Counted from the stretch's first letter, positions 1-6,544 are shown. The stretch is 10,781 nt of DNA from Saprospiraceae bacterium (GCA_023299965.1 JALZVN010000236.1:1-10781), one strand, 5' to 3'. Translations and numbers: made by a program. The notes: a model not told the origin generated them from the sequence alone.

Positions 1-787
1 TTTCTACTCTATACAGACCTCCTCCATTATTTGAAAAATAAAGCTCATCTGTGTTAGCGCCAAATGAAGCACCAAAGCTTTCGGCTCCGAAATTTAGGGC
101 AGTATTTATATTTGTTATGTTTATTGTTGAAGTATTTACAGCCCAAGTATATAATTTAAGTACATTTCCGGTTACTTCTATACCATAGGCAACTCCATTT
201 ATTATCGTAAAATCGGAGGGTGCCCAGGCTCGTAAACTAACAGTACTAGCGGTATTTGTACCAATATTATAAATAAGAGCTCGCCTTTTAGTAGTACTTA
301 TTCCAAAATAAATATTATTGTAAACATCTCCTGCGTTTAGACTAAATTGCTGATCCCTTGTAGTATTGTCATATGCAAGAGTTATTTTTCCGGTTTTTGG
401 ATCAATACTTATTATGTCACCAAAGTTGAGAGTTGCTCCATTTTGATCAGTCCCTACATTAGCTTTAGAATTCATGGTTGCATACAGTAAACCATCTTGA
501 CTGTTGAAGCCTAGGCCATTGTAGACAAAAGATTGTTTGTTACCAATAGGGATATAATTGCCATCAGCATTAGTATAGTCTAAGATTAGAAGCTCTCCAG
601 ATATGACCTGAAAAAAACCAATAGGGCAAGATTCGTCAGGTCCCTGGACTTCTATGGCGTCAATTATCCCATCGTTATCATCATCAAAGTCGTCAGCATT
701 GTCAATTCCATCATTGTCATTGTCTTGTCCGAATACAGTACTGGGACTAGCCAACAAGCAAACCATACAAAGAAATAAATACTTCAT
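1..787 (-). CDS. Secreted protein with Ca-type Asp repeats and DUF6923-like propeller, partial
   Basis: The minus-strand frame is open from the ATG at 787 to the left edge, giving the first 262 residues of a longer protein. Residues 1-20 form a signal peptide (short hydrophobic core, likely cleavage after VFG before Q21). Residues 22-46 are an Asp/Asn-rich block with two DNDG motifs, the style of thrombospondin type-3 calcium-binding repeats. From about residue 50 the sequence shows blades resembling DUF6923: a GFNSQDGLLYA stretch, IDPKTGKI, a segment around INGVAYGIE, and a FGASFGANTDELYFSNNGG stretch. Large Bacteroidota surface proteins of this design often continue into adhesin repeats and a type IX secretion or gliding-type C-terminal domain, but that part is outside the window. 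No Shine-Dalgarno sequence is seen before the start. The open frame and signal peptide are seen directly; the DUF6923 assignment is recognition from memory; an adhesin or cell-surface role is inference. Confidence 0.85.
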   Translation of the reverse strand, partial: MKYLFLCMVCLLASPSTVFGQDNDNDGIDNADDFDDDNDGIIDAIEVQGPDESCPIGFFQVISGELLILDYTNADGNYIPIGNKQSFVYNGLGFNSQDGLLYATMNSKANVGTDQNGATLNFGDIISIDPKTGKITLAYDNTTRDQQFSLNAGDVYNNIYFGISTTKRRALIYNIGTNTASTVSLRAWAPSDFTIINGVAYGIEVTGNVLKLYTWAVNTSTINITNINTALNFGAESFGASFGANTDELYFSNNGGGLYRVE

Positions 788-876
788 AATGATAGATTGA
801 TGACATTGTATAAACTTGTCGCACATAAGAATTTTTTTGGGACGTATTATTTGTAAATATTTTATCAAAAAAAATA

Positions 877-981
877 ATGGAACTTAGTCTAACTATTTGC
901 CATATTTGTAATGGCAATATTCGTACCTACATGCGATCACAAAACCGTGACTATGAATGTTATGTATGCAGCAGTCAGTAG
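877..981 (+). CDS. Putative 34-residue zinc-ribbon micro-protein
   Basis: A short frame starting ATG at 877 and ending TAG at 979-981 encodes 34 residues with two CxxC pairs: C8-H-I-C11 followed by N-G, and C28-Y-V-C31, separated by 16 residues. This C2-C2 spacing is that of a minimal zinc ribbon, with a basic, polar stretch (RTYMRSQNRDYE) between the knuckles. There is no Shine-Dalgarno sequence, but the start is preceded by an A-rich run, common for Bacteroidota starts. The frame upstream of the ATG is open only back to 829 and has no other ATG. It lies divergently from the secreted-protein gene. Four correctly spaced cysteines in 34 residues are unlikely to be random, yet the ORF is short and I recognise no family, so this is a candidate only. 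It could instead be a degraded end of a larger zinc-ribbon protein. Confidence 0.35.
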   Translation: MELSLTICHICNGNIRTYMRSQNRDYECYVCSSQ

Positions 982-1451
982 GGTGAAACGTGTTAGGAAA
1001 AAGTTGAAAATGGAAGGGTGGATGTAGTTTTTTTCCTAGAGGTTGATAGGCTTGTAGTTAAGCATATTTTTTATCTGCATACAAAGACAAAATTGAATAT
1101 TTGAAGCAATTTATACATTGTTGAATATCGCAATGTGTAAAATTATCTTGTGACATTTCTTTTAATAAAAATTTGAGAATTTCTCTGGAAGGATACAATA
1201 TCTAAAATGTGGATGATCGTTTCACACTTAATAGAGGGGGCATAAAAGAGGAGTATTGTGATAAATTACACTTCTAGTGTTGTCAGTATATGGTGTCTCC
1301 CTGATAGACTGTTATACCATTTGTAGTTTGAGATGACAGACAAGATTGTAGATATTAATTGATTGAGATGGAGTCGAAAAAAAACGCGCTTAACGTCTTA
1401 GCTAGTTGGATAAGTTACTTGAGATGCTAGTTTGTGCAGAAGCAAAGAAAA
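982..1451. other. Intergenic stretch without a convincing gene
   Basis: About 470 AT-rich bases hold no ORF that looks coding, no tRNA-like cloverleaf and no good TAnnTTTG promoter box. The only structures seen are the inverted repeat at 1110-1141 (listed separately), a small GAGAA-T-TTCTC palindrome near 1175, and a 20-codon frame at 1368-1430 that ends shortly before the terminator. The stretch could contain a small RNA read on the plus strand into that terminator, but nothing in the bases demonstrates it. Confidence 0.5.
1110..1141 (+). repeat. Inverted repeat, 11-bp arms
   Basis: The left arm TTTATACATTG (1110-1120) pairs with CAATGTGTAAA (1131-1141) around a 10-base loop, with one T-G position that is a wobble pair in plus-strand RNA. 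No T-run follows, so it is not an ordinary intrinsic terminator. It lies in a gene-free region and could be a protein-binding site, part of a small RNA, or chance in AT-rich sequence. Confidence 0.4.
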
Positions 1452-1485
1452 GCGGCAATACTATTGCTAGTATTGCCGCCTTTTT
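1452..1485. terminator. Bidirectional intrinsic terminator after the SulP gene
   Basis: A perfect 12-bp stem (GCGGCAATACTA at 1452-1463 and TAGTATTGCCGC at 1468-1479) with the four-base loop TTGC is followed on the plus strand by C and five T. On the minus strand the same hairpin is followed by TTTTCTTT (1451-1444). It lies 37 bases beyond the stop of the SulP gene, so its main job is probably to end that minus-strand transcript; it would also stop any plus-strand transcript from the upstream intergenic region. Confidence 0.9.
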
Positions 1486-1521
1486 AATCAAACTATTAAA
1501 TCTTGTATTATGAATCGTTGA

Positions 1522-3126
1522 TTACTTAACATCCTCTGGTGCTAATTTAAAAAATTCAATAAAACTGCTAGGGTTGGTAACTACTCCACGTTCAGAGATC
1601 AACGTGATGTCTATATTTCTATTTTTTGCTTTGAAAGCAAAATCTTCTAGTATTTCTATAATGTCGTTGTCTAGGTATCTAGTCTTACGAACATCCAATT
1701 CTAAAAATGAATTTTCTGGTAAACTATCTAATTCGTTTAGGATAGCCCCTTTGTTGAAGAATGTTACCTCTTCAGCAAAGGTCATTTTCACTTTGCTCTT
1801 TCCGTCACTGTTATCTTCCATGTGGAGGAAGTGCGAATTTTGGTAAGACTTGTATAGGATAATCAAAATCCCTACACTAAGACCTAGTCCGATTCCTACT
1901 AGTAAGTCTGTAAATATGATACCGAGTACGGTCACGATAAATGGTAAGAATTGCTTTATCCCCAAACCATACATTACCTTGAATAAGGCTGGCTTTGCTA
2001 ATTTGAAACCTACTATCAATAATATTGCTGCTAATACGGATAAAGGAATCATATTCAACAATCCTGGTATCAACAATACTGAGATAATCAAGAAAAAACC
2101 GTGTATGATAGCTGCTGCTTTTGTTTTACCTCCTGACTGAATATTGGCAGACGATCTAACTATAACTTGTGTTATTGGTAGCCCACCGATTAGCCCAGAT
2201 ATAATGTTTCCTGTTCCTTGAGCCATCAGCTCTCTATTGGTTGGGGTTACTCTCTTTTCTGGATCTAATTTATCAGTTGCTTCCACACAAAGTAATGTTT
2301 CCAAACTTGCTACTAAGGCAATGGTAAATGCAGTTACCCAAACCGCTGGGTTAGTGATTGCTGAAAAATTAGGGAAAGTAAATTGTCCTAAGAAAGAACT
2401 GAAATTAGAAGGAGTAGGTACGCTTACCAGGTGACTGTCTGAGATGCCCCACGCTGTTCCTTTTGTTACATTATAATAAACTATACCTAATACTACTGCT
2501 ACCAATGGACCTTGTATTAGTTTGAATATTTTTCCTTTACTAGAAAGTACTTTGTCCCACAAAAGTAAAATCGCTAAACTTACTATAGCAATGATAGTAG
2601 GTCCAATACTGATATTTTTAAATATCATAAACAACTCTGAAAAAGTATTCTGTCCATCTGCTTGATTGAAAGCAAAGTCTCCTTCGGCTACTACGTCATA
2701 TCCAAAAAAGTGTGGAATTTGCTTTAAAATAATGATAATACCTATACCTGTGAGCATCCCTTTGATCACTGAGGAGGGAAAATAGTATCCAATAACACCC
2801 GCTTTCAAAACACCAAATAATACTTGGATGACTCCACCTAATACTACAGCTACTAAGAAGTTTTCAAAACCACCTAAGGCGCCAATTGATGTCAAAACGA
2901 TTGCTGCTAGACCTGCTGCAGGACCACTAACTCCAATATGAGATCCACTCAAGACACCTACTATGATACCACCAATGATACCTGCTATAAGACCTGAGAA
3001 TAATGGAGCTCCACTGGCAAGTGCGATACCCAGACATAGTGGCAGTGCCACAAAAAATACGACTATACTAGCCGGTATATCCGCTTTTAAATTCTCTAAA
3101 AAGGAAGCGTTATTTAAATCACTCAT
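1522..3126 (-). CDS. SulP (SLC26) family inorganic anion permease with STAS domain
   Basis: A 534-residue inner-membrane transporter of the SulP/SLC26 family, normal in length. Members move sulfate, bicarbonate or other anions, usually as proton or sodium symporters or exchangers; the substrate cannot be told from sequence. Family landmarks are the GSHIGVSGPAAG motif (residues 61-72), many hydrophobic helices up to about residue 435, the conserved block around ASLETLLCVEATDKLDPEKR followed by NRELMAQGTGNIISGLIGG and a VIRSS-type segment, and a cytoplasmic STAS domain from about residue 445 to the end. The STAS loop that carries the phosphorylated Ser in anti-sigma antagonists reads LDNDI here, as expected for a transporter STAS. 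In many bacteria similar BicA-like permeases sit beside a carbonic anhydrase gene, but none is present here. A promoter-like box lies at 3206-3213 and a strong terminator follows at 1452-1485, so it can be a single unit, though co-transcription with the upstream small exported gene is possible. Confidence 0.93.
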   Translation of the reverse strand: MSDLNNASFLENLKADIPASIVVFFVALPLCLGIALASGAPLFSGLIAGIIGGIIVGVLSGSHIGVSGPAAGLAAIVLTSIGALGGFENFLVAVVLGGVIQVLFGVLKAGVIGYYFPSSVIKGMLTGIGIIIILKQIPHFFGYDVVAEGDFAFNQADGQNTFSELFMIFKNISIGPTIIAIVSLAILLLWDKVLSSKGKIFKLIQGPLVAVVLGIVYYNVTKGTAWGISDSHLVSVPTPSNFSSFLGQFTFPNFSAITNPAVWVTAFTIALVASLETLLCVEATDKLDPEKRVTPTNRELMAQGTGNIISGLIGGLPITQVIVRSSANIQSGGKTKAAAIIHGFFLIISVLLIPGLLNMIPLSVLAAILLIVGFKLAKPALFKVMYGLGIKQFLPFIVTVLGIIFTDLLVGIGLGLSVGILIILYKSYQNSHFLHMEDNSDGKSKVKMTFAEEVTFFNKGAILNELDSLPENSFLELDVRKTRYLDNDIIEILEDFAFKAKNRNIDITLISERGVVTNPSSFIEFFKLAPEDVK

Positions 3127-3205
3127 TGTTAATAAATATATATAATGGTTTGATAAATAGTAAATAGACTGGACGCATATACCTCTCGATGCGGAGAAAA
3201 TAGTC

Positions 3206-3213
3206 CAAAATTA
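3206..3213 (-). promoter_or_regulatory. Putative -7 promoter box for the SulP gene
   Basis: On the minus strand the octamer TAATTTTG matches the Bacteroidota -7 consensus TAnnTTTG exactly. No clean TTTG is seen at the -33 distance. It would start transcription near 3200 and leave a leader of roughly 75 bases before the SulP ATG, between the small exported gene and the permease. Exact octamers of this kind occur by chance in AT-rich DNA. Confidence 0.4.
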
Positions 3214-3237
3214 TATGATGATAAAGTAAAGTCTAGA

Positions 3238-3537
3238 TTAGGTACGTTCTGGAGGAGGAGTGACTACTTCTCTGGAAGCTTGTTGTGATATATCTATATG
3301 AAGGAAGATGTCCTGCTTTAGGTAAGCATGCTGTACAGCTATTCTGTGATCAGTCTTGATTTGGAGATTCTGGTTGGAGTCGTTTTCCTTAGAATCGGTT
3401 TCCGTTTCTCCATCAGCACCGCTGTCTAATAAACATATATCATAGTGTTGATGCAGTAGCGCACTGCCGATAGCCTCTCCAGCTAGGACAAATGTCAACA
3501 AAATCACTATAAATAGACTGTTTTTCATGTATTTCAC
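3238..3537 (-). CDS. Small exported protein of unknown function
   Basis: A 99-residue product I do not recognise. Residues 1-24 form a signal peptide or membrane anchor (MKYMKN, then a hydrophobic run ending VLAGEAIG). The mature part starts SALLHQHYDICLLDSG, continues into an acidic, low-complexity stretch rich in Asp, Glu, Ser and Asn (about residues 40-57), and ends with a polar segment and the tail TPPPERT. A single Cys (residue 35) and scattered His residues are present; they suggest but do not prove metal contact. A second in-frame ATG at residue 4 (3528) is a possible alternative start. An exact TATATTTG promoter box sits 10 bases upstream and a 23-bp palindrome abuts it, next to a divergent TetR-type gene, so this gene is the most likely regulatory target. 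It precedes the SulP gene on the same strand by 111 bases. Envelope location is inferred; the function is unknown. Confidence 0.7.
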   Translation of the reverse strand: MKYMKNSLFIVILLTFVLAGEAIGSALLHQHYDICLLDSGADGETETDSKENDSNQNLQIKTDHRIAVQHAYLKQDIFLHIDISQQASREVVTPPPERT

Positions 3538-3547
3538 TCTGTCGCTG

Positions 3548-3555
3548 CAAATATA
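3548..3555 (-). promoter_or_regulatory. -7 promoter box of the small exported gene
   Basis: The minus-strand octamer TATATTTG is an exact TAnnTTTG match, ending 10 bases before the ATG at 3537, which implies a very short leader. The expected -33 zone is occupied by the palindrome at 3560-3582, with no clear TTTG. The same octamer occurs at a similar distance before the methyltransferase gene. Confidence 0.6.
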
Positions 3556-3559
3556 TCAA

Positions 3560-3582
3560 TTATGACAGTAATGCTATCATAA
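3560..3582. promoter_or_regulatory. Candidate TetR operator palindrome
   Basis: A 23-bp imperfect palindrome centred on 3571. The outer seven bases match perfectly (TTATGA with AG inside on the left; CT inside with TCATAA on the right, with one transition between); pattern TTATGAyAGyA-n-TrCTrTCATAA, where the y/r positions are the mismatches. Length and symmetry fit operators bound by TetR-family dimers. It lies in the 103-bp gap between the divergent TetR gene and the small exported gene, and starts 4 bases upstream of the -7 box of the latter, so binding would occlude RNA polymerase there. It is further (about 18 bp) from the predicted -33 element of the TetR gene. The palindrome is seen directly; that the neighbouring TetR binds it is inference. 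Confidence 0.6.
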
Positions 3583-3599
3583 ACAGCGTAAATGATATT

Positions 3600-3626
3600 T
3601 TTGTTTATTTATTTACCTTATTTTTG
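3600..3626 (+). promoter_or_regulatory. Putative promoter of the TetR-type gene
   Basis: TATTTTTG at 3619-3626 fits TAnnTTTG exactly, and TTTG at 3600-3603 could be the -33 element, although the 15-base spacer is shorter than usual. The ATG follows 14 bases after the -7 box, giving a leader of only several bases. Confidence 0.45.
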
Positions 3627-3640
3627 ATCTAAATTGTCGC

Positions 3641-4318
3641 ATGGAAATTAAATTTGATTTAAACGAAAGTCTTTATCTCAGAGACCCACAAAACACTGAT
3701 CTGGGCAAAAAGATAATAGAGTTTGCTATCATTTTGATAGATGAACTTGGTTTTGAGTCGTTTACATTCAAAAAATTGGCTGCGAAGATATCCTCTACTG
3801 AGAAATCAATCTACAGATACTTTGAAAACAAGCATTATTTACTGCTTTTTCTGACATCCTGGTATTGGGAATGGGTGCATTTTCTAATCGAGATTAATAT
3901 CAAAAATGTTAGTTCTGGGCAAGAGCGCCTCAAGATAGCCATCAAATATCTGGTCCTTGCTACGGCCGAAAACCCTATGAACAAGTATATCAATGAGAAT
4001 TTGCTACATAAGCTGGTTATCAAAGAAGGCGGTAAGGCGTATCATATCAATGAAGTAGATGATGAAAATAAGGCAGGTATGTTTCATTCCTACAAAGTCT
4101 TGGTAAAGGTGGTTGCAGATATCATCATAAGCATTGAACCCAAGTTTCCATACAGCGATAGCCTTGCGAGCAATTTGTTTGAAATGGCCAATAATCAAAT
4201 CTACTTTGCAGAGCATCTTCCTCGATTAACTAGTCTGAAGTCAGGTAAAAAAATGGACGATGATCTGATCAATATGCTGTGCTATTTTACGGATCGTTTG
4301 CTTAAGAAAGAAAAATAG
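3641..4318 (+). CDS. TetR/AcrR family transcriptional regulator
   Basis: A 225-residue DNA-binding regulator. Residues 22-68 match the TetR N-terminal helix-turn-helix: a first helix (KKIIEFAIILIDELGF), then FTFKKLAAKI, the turn SSTEKS, and the recognition helix with its IYRYFENKHYLL ending, the characteristic Y-x-[YH]-F-x-[NS]-K signature. About 20 residues precede this domain, somewhat more than typical. The remaining 150 residues are helical, aromatic-rich and unlike any ligand-binding domain I recognise, so the inducer is unknown. The gene is divergent from the small exported protein and the SulP permease, with a palindromic candidate operator between. By analogy with the family it probably represses the divergent gene and possibly itself until a ligand releases it. 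No downstream gene lies on the same strand; the next element is the GC-rich structured block. Confidence 0.9.
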   Translation: MEIKFDLNESLYLRDPQNTDLGKKIIEFAIILIDELGFESFTFKKLAAKISSTEKSIYRYFENKHYLLLFLTSWYWEWVHFLIEINIKNVSSGQERLKIAIKYLVLATAENPMNKYINENLLHKLVIKEGGKAYHINEVDDENKAGMFHSYKVLVKVVADIIISIEPKFPYSDSLASNLFEMANNQIYFAEHLPRLTSLKSGKKMDDDLINMLCYFTDRLLKKEK

Positions 4319-4329
4319 TTTTATTTTTT

Positions 4330-4476
4330 GGACTAGGGGTAGTAGCCAGCGCCAGCTCTGCTGGGGAGACCGTGATTGGCGTCAAGGCGAGTAGTAAGGG
4401 CCGAGCGAACAGCGAGTGGCGAATGACCCGACCTATGGGCAGCGCTATTTTCTGCGATGCACATAGGGAGTCCCCA
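4330..4476. other. GC-rich structured block between convergent genes
   Basis: About 147 bases with roughly 61% G+C by hand count, against AT-rich surroundings, and no ORF. Several pairings are visible: GGACT (4330-4334) with AGTCC (4469-4473) closing the block; GCCA (4345-4348) with TGGC (4377-4380) around the perfect hairpin CCAGC-TCT-GCTGG (4352-4364); and a 36-base hairpin at 4432-4467 with CCTATG/CATAGG, GCA/TGC and CGC/GCG helices separated by symmetric G-A mismatches. GCGA recurs with a seven-base period at 4405, 4412 and 4419. Structure of this quality suggests either a dispersed repeat of the kind seen in Bacteroidota intergenic regions or a structured RNA; it could also end the two convergent transcripts, though no proper T-run follows. 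I do not match it to a named RNA family, and the strand is undetermined. Confidence 0.55.
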
Positions 4477-4501
4477 ACTCACCTTATAGAAGTACTTGGG
4501 T

Positions 4502-5257
4502 TTAATTATTGGGTGGATTGATCGCTACAATGATGTACTGAAATTTTAAAGAATGATCGTCCGAAAGCGTTCTTTTGAAACCCGCTGAGTCTACAATGTC
4601 TTCCATCTCGAATAAAGGTAGTCGTTCGGCGCGCCTGGGAAAAGCTTTCGGAATTTCTTTCATTTTGTAGTCTAAGATCACTAGTCGACCTCCTACGGGC
4701 ATGTTCTTACGTAGCTTCATAAGGTACCCTTTTTTGTCATCGATATAGGTCAGAGTACTCGCTATCAAAACGACATCTACTATCTGATCTCCAAGTTGCG
4801 GATCGTCAGGCTGGACTAATTTAGTTTCTATTTTTTTATAGCTTTCTGTATTTGCTTCTTTGTTCATCCAGTCGATGGCTTCCTCATCAATGTCCAAGGC
4901 AAGTACTTTCTCTACTTTCGTATGGGTAGCTGCAATAAAGCTAAAGTAACCAATCGGTCCTGCGCCAATATCGACCATCGTCTTACCTTCCAAATTGCCT
5001 AGATGTTGGATCACCAATTCAGGTCTCTGCCAGAGACTACGATTGGCACTAGCATAGATATTATCTTCAAATCCCGTGATGTCCTTGATAGGATTTTCTA
5101 CACCTATCTCAGTTTCTGAATCGTGGTGGTGATTTTTGTCCGAATGCTGATGAGAATGACCATGGGTCTGTTCTATTGGATAGCGTTTGCCAGGTCCTAA
5201 GCTATTGTCACAAGAGGCAATAAAAAACAGCAGGCATATAAGGAGAAGGTTTTTCAT
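4502..5257 (-). CDS. Lipoprotein class I SAM-dependent methyltransferase with His-rich linker
   Basis: A 251-residue protein starting with a lipoprotein signal peptide (MKNLLLICLLFFIASC, lipobox cysteine C16). Residues 32-46 carry seven His (HGHSHQHS...HHHD), a likely metal-binding linker. The rest is a Rossmann-type class I methyltransferase: a leading LWQRPELVIQHLG segment, motif I as VDIGAGPIGYFS (95-106), the acidic end of beta-2 as LALDID (D122 expected to hold the SAM ribose), VDVVLIASTLTYIDD near 160-174, and GGRLVILDYKM further on. Similar exported methyltransferase-domain proteins with the W-Q-[KR]-P preamble occur in several phyla; their substrates are not known to me. A SAM-dependent enzyme outside the cytoplasm is puzzling because SAM is not expected there. 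The gene is divergent from another lipoprotein gene and has an exact TATATTTG box 8 bases before the ATG. Fold assignment is firm; export is well supported; activity and substrate are unknown. Confidence 0.85.
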   Translation of the reverse strand: MKNLLLICLLFFIASCDNSLGPGKRYPIEQTHGHSHQHSDKNHHHDSETEIGVENPIKDITGFEDNIYASANRSLWQRPELVIQHLGNLEGKTMVDIGAGPIGYFSFIAATHTKVEKVLALDIDEEAIDWMNKEANTESYKKIETKLVQPDDPQLGDQIVDVVLIASTLTYIDDKKGYLMKLRKNMPVGGRLVILDYKMKEIPKAFPRRAERLPLFEMEDIVDSAGFKRTLSDDHSLKFQYIIVAINPPNN

Positions 5258-5265
5258 ACGTTCTA

Positions 5266-5273
5266 CAAATATA
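5266..5273 (-). promoter_or_regulatory. -7 promoter box of the lipoprotein methyltransferase gene
   Basis: TATATTTG on the minus strand is an exact TAnnTTTG match and identical to the box before the small exported gene. Its last base is 8 bases from the methyltransferase ATG codon, so the transcript would be almost leaderless. No clear -33 TTTG is seen at the usual distance. Confidence 0.5.
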
Positions 5274-5401
5274 CAAGACTATTTCTATCCTTTTTTAGAA
5301 ATATTGAAATTGATATTTGAGAAAGGAGCTGTTTTTCCTATATTGTTATAGGTTTTTATACGCCAAATAAATAACTATTAGATTGTAACCGTACTATAGA
5401 T

Positions 5402-6520
5402 ATGAACCGCTTTTTTCCTTTTATTTTATTGTTTTGCATTGGTATTCTTGCACAATCGTGTAATAAGTATCCTGCTATGTATGCTAATGGGAAATATAGA
5501 GCGGTGATTAGAGGTCTTCAAAAAAAGGCTAGTAAGGCAAGGCTTTCCGCAGAGCAGATAGTCATACTGGAAAAAGCGATTAGTCAGGATCTCAAAGATG
5601 AAGAAAAATACCTCAATACGAATCTATCTTCTGATCGATTTGAACGATGGAAAAAAGGCTTTATCTACTTGGATGAATTGGTAAACAAACAAATCAAATA
5701 TAGTAAGATAAAACAAGTCAATGCGAATAATATTAAATTTGTAAATATTGAGTATTGGGATGAAGCCTTCGGGGATAGATTGTATACCCACCACTTGAAT
5801 GAATATGCTGAACTATATGAGAAATTTTTGGAGACTGGTGACAAGAATCTTGCTAAGGAGGCTTATGCACAAATGGAACTGGTAGCTTATTTTGATCGGA
5901 GTTGGCTCAATACAGATAGTTTATTGAGTGAATTGGTGGTGCAGGGGAGACGCAAATTTGAAGTGCAATTGGTCGATAAATCTGATAGTGATTTGGACCT
6001 GACTGAGCTAAAGTCAAATTTGATATTTTTGGATAATAAATGGTCAGAGTTTGCTGAAGAAGGCCCATATGATTATACCATAAAAATAACCTTGACCCAA
6101 TTGGAAAAAGAGAATTGGAATACGCTTTCTCAGCAAGAATACTCTAATGTAGAGATCACAGGATATGATGCCCAAGCAGATGAAAATGGAGATGTAGTAC
6201 AGGTGCCGATCACAGAAACGTATACTGCATTGGTACATGAGACTTTACTTTACTATCTCGTAAATGCTGAAGTAGAAGTCGAAATATTTTCTACTGAAAA
6301 AAATAAAAGGGTAGCTTTTGATTCATATACAGCTGAAGCGGTTGAGCCAAAATTATCGGTGTATTATCTAAGTGGAGATTTAAGAGCGATCCCAACAGAC
6401 ATTGACATTACTGAAGGAGACCTCAATACGAGTATCCAAAATTTTGATTATACCAATTTGGTGTCGGAAGTGCTGGAAAAACTCAGTAAGCAAGCAAAGT
6501 CGCTCGTTGAGGGGTATTAA
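5402..6520 (+). CDS. Lipoprotein of unknown function, 372 residues
   Basis: I do not recognise a family. The N-terminus (MNRFFPFILLFCIGILAQSC) is a signal peptide with a probable lipid-modified C20; the AQSC box is slightly off the usual L-x-[AGS]-C pattern. Residues 25-110 are charged and predicted helical (YANGKYRAVIRGLQKKASKAR, then a D-E-E-K-Y-rich stretch), and helical repeat character, possibly TPR-like, continues to about residue 175 (a DKNLAKEAYAQMEL stretch). From about 185 to 320 the sequence alternates hydrophobic and polar residues as in beta sheet (KFEVQLVDKS, YDYTIKITLTQLE, AEVEVEIFSTEKNKRVAFD). The C-terminus is again helical. It is divergent from the lipoprotein methyltransferase (144 bases apart) and convergent with the dacB-type gene (24 bases). 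An envelope role, anchored to the outer or inner membrane, is inference from the signal peptide only. Confidence 0.75.
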   Translation: MNRFFPFILLFCIGILAQSCNKYPAMYANGKYRAVIRGLQKKASKARLSAEQIVILEKAISQDLKDEEKYLNTNLSSDRFERWKKGFIYLDELVNKQIKYSKIKQVNANNIKFVNIEYWDEAFGDRLYTHHLNEYAELYEKFLETGDKNLAKEAYAQMELVAYFDRSWLNTDSLLSELVVQGRRKFEVQLVDKSDSDLDLTELKSNLIFLDNKWSEFAEEGPYDYTIKITLTQLEKENWNTLSQQEYSNVEITGYDAQADENGDVVQVPITETYTALVHETLLYYLVNAEVEVEIFSTEKNKRVAFDSYTAEAVEPKLSVYYLSGDLRAIPTDIDITEGDLNTSIQNFDYTNLVSEVLEKLSKQAKSLVEGY

Positions 6521-6544
6521 GAATTTTCAGTAAAGTACAGTATG

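Noticed and set aside
1368..1430. 20-residue plus-strand frame (ATG to TAG) ending 22 bases before the terminator at 1452, a possible small peptide gene
   Set aside because: Too short, no promoter box matching TAnnTTTG exactly, no composition or motif signal; one Trp/Tyr/Leu-rich stretch is not enough to call it.
3170..3207. Nested inverted repeat TGGACGCAT with ATGC and GTCCA between the small exported gene and the SulP gene
   Set aside because: The pairing needs a 10-base one-sided bulge, overlaps the predicted -7 box and has no T-run, so neither a terminator nor a leader hairpin is convincing.
5302..5356. Near-matches to TAnnTTTG (such as TAGGTTTT at 5349-5356) as promoter of the 372-residue lipoprotein
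   Set aside because: Only partial matches with no properly spaced -33 element; the region is AT-rich enough for several such hits by chance.
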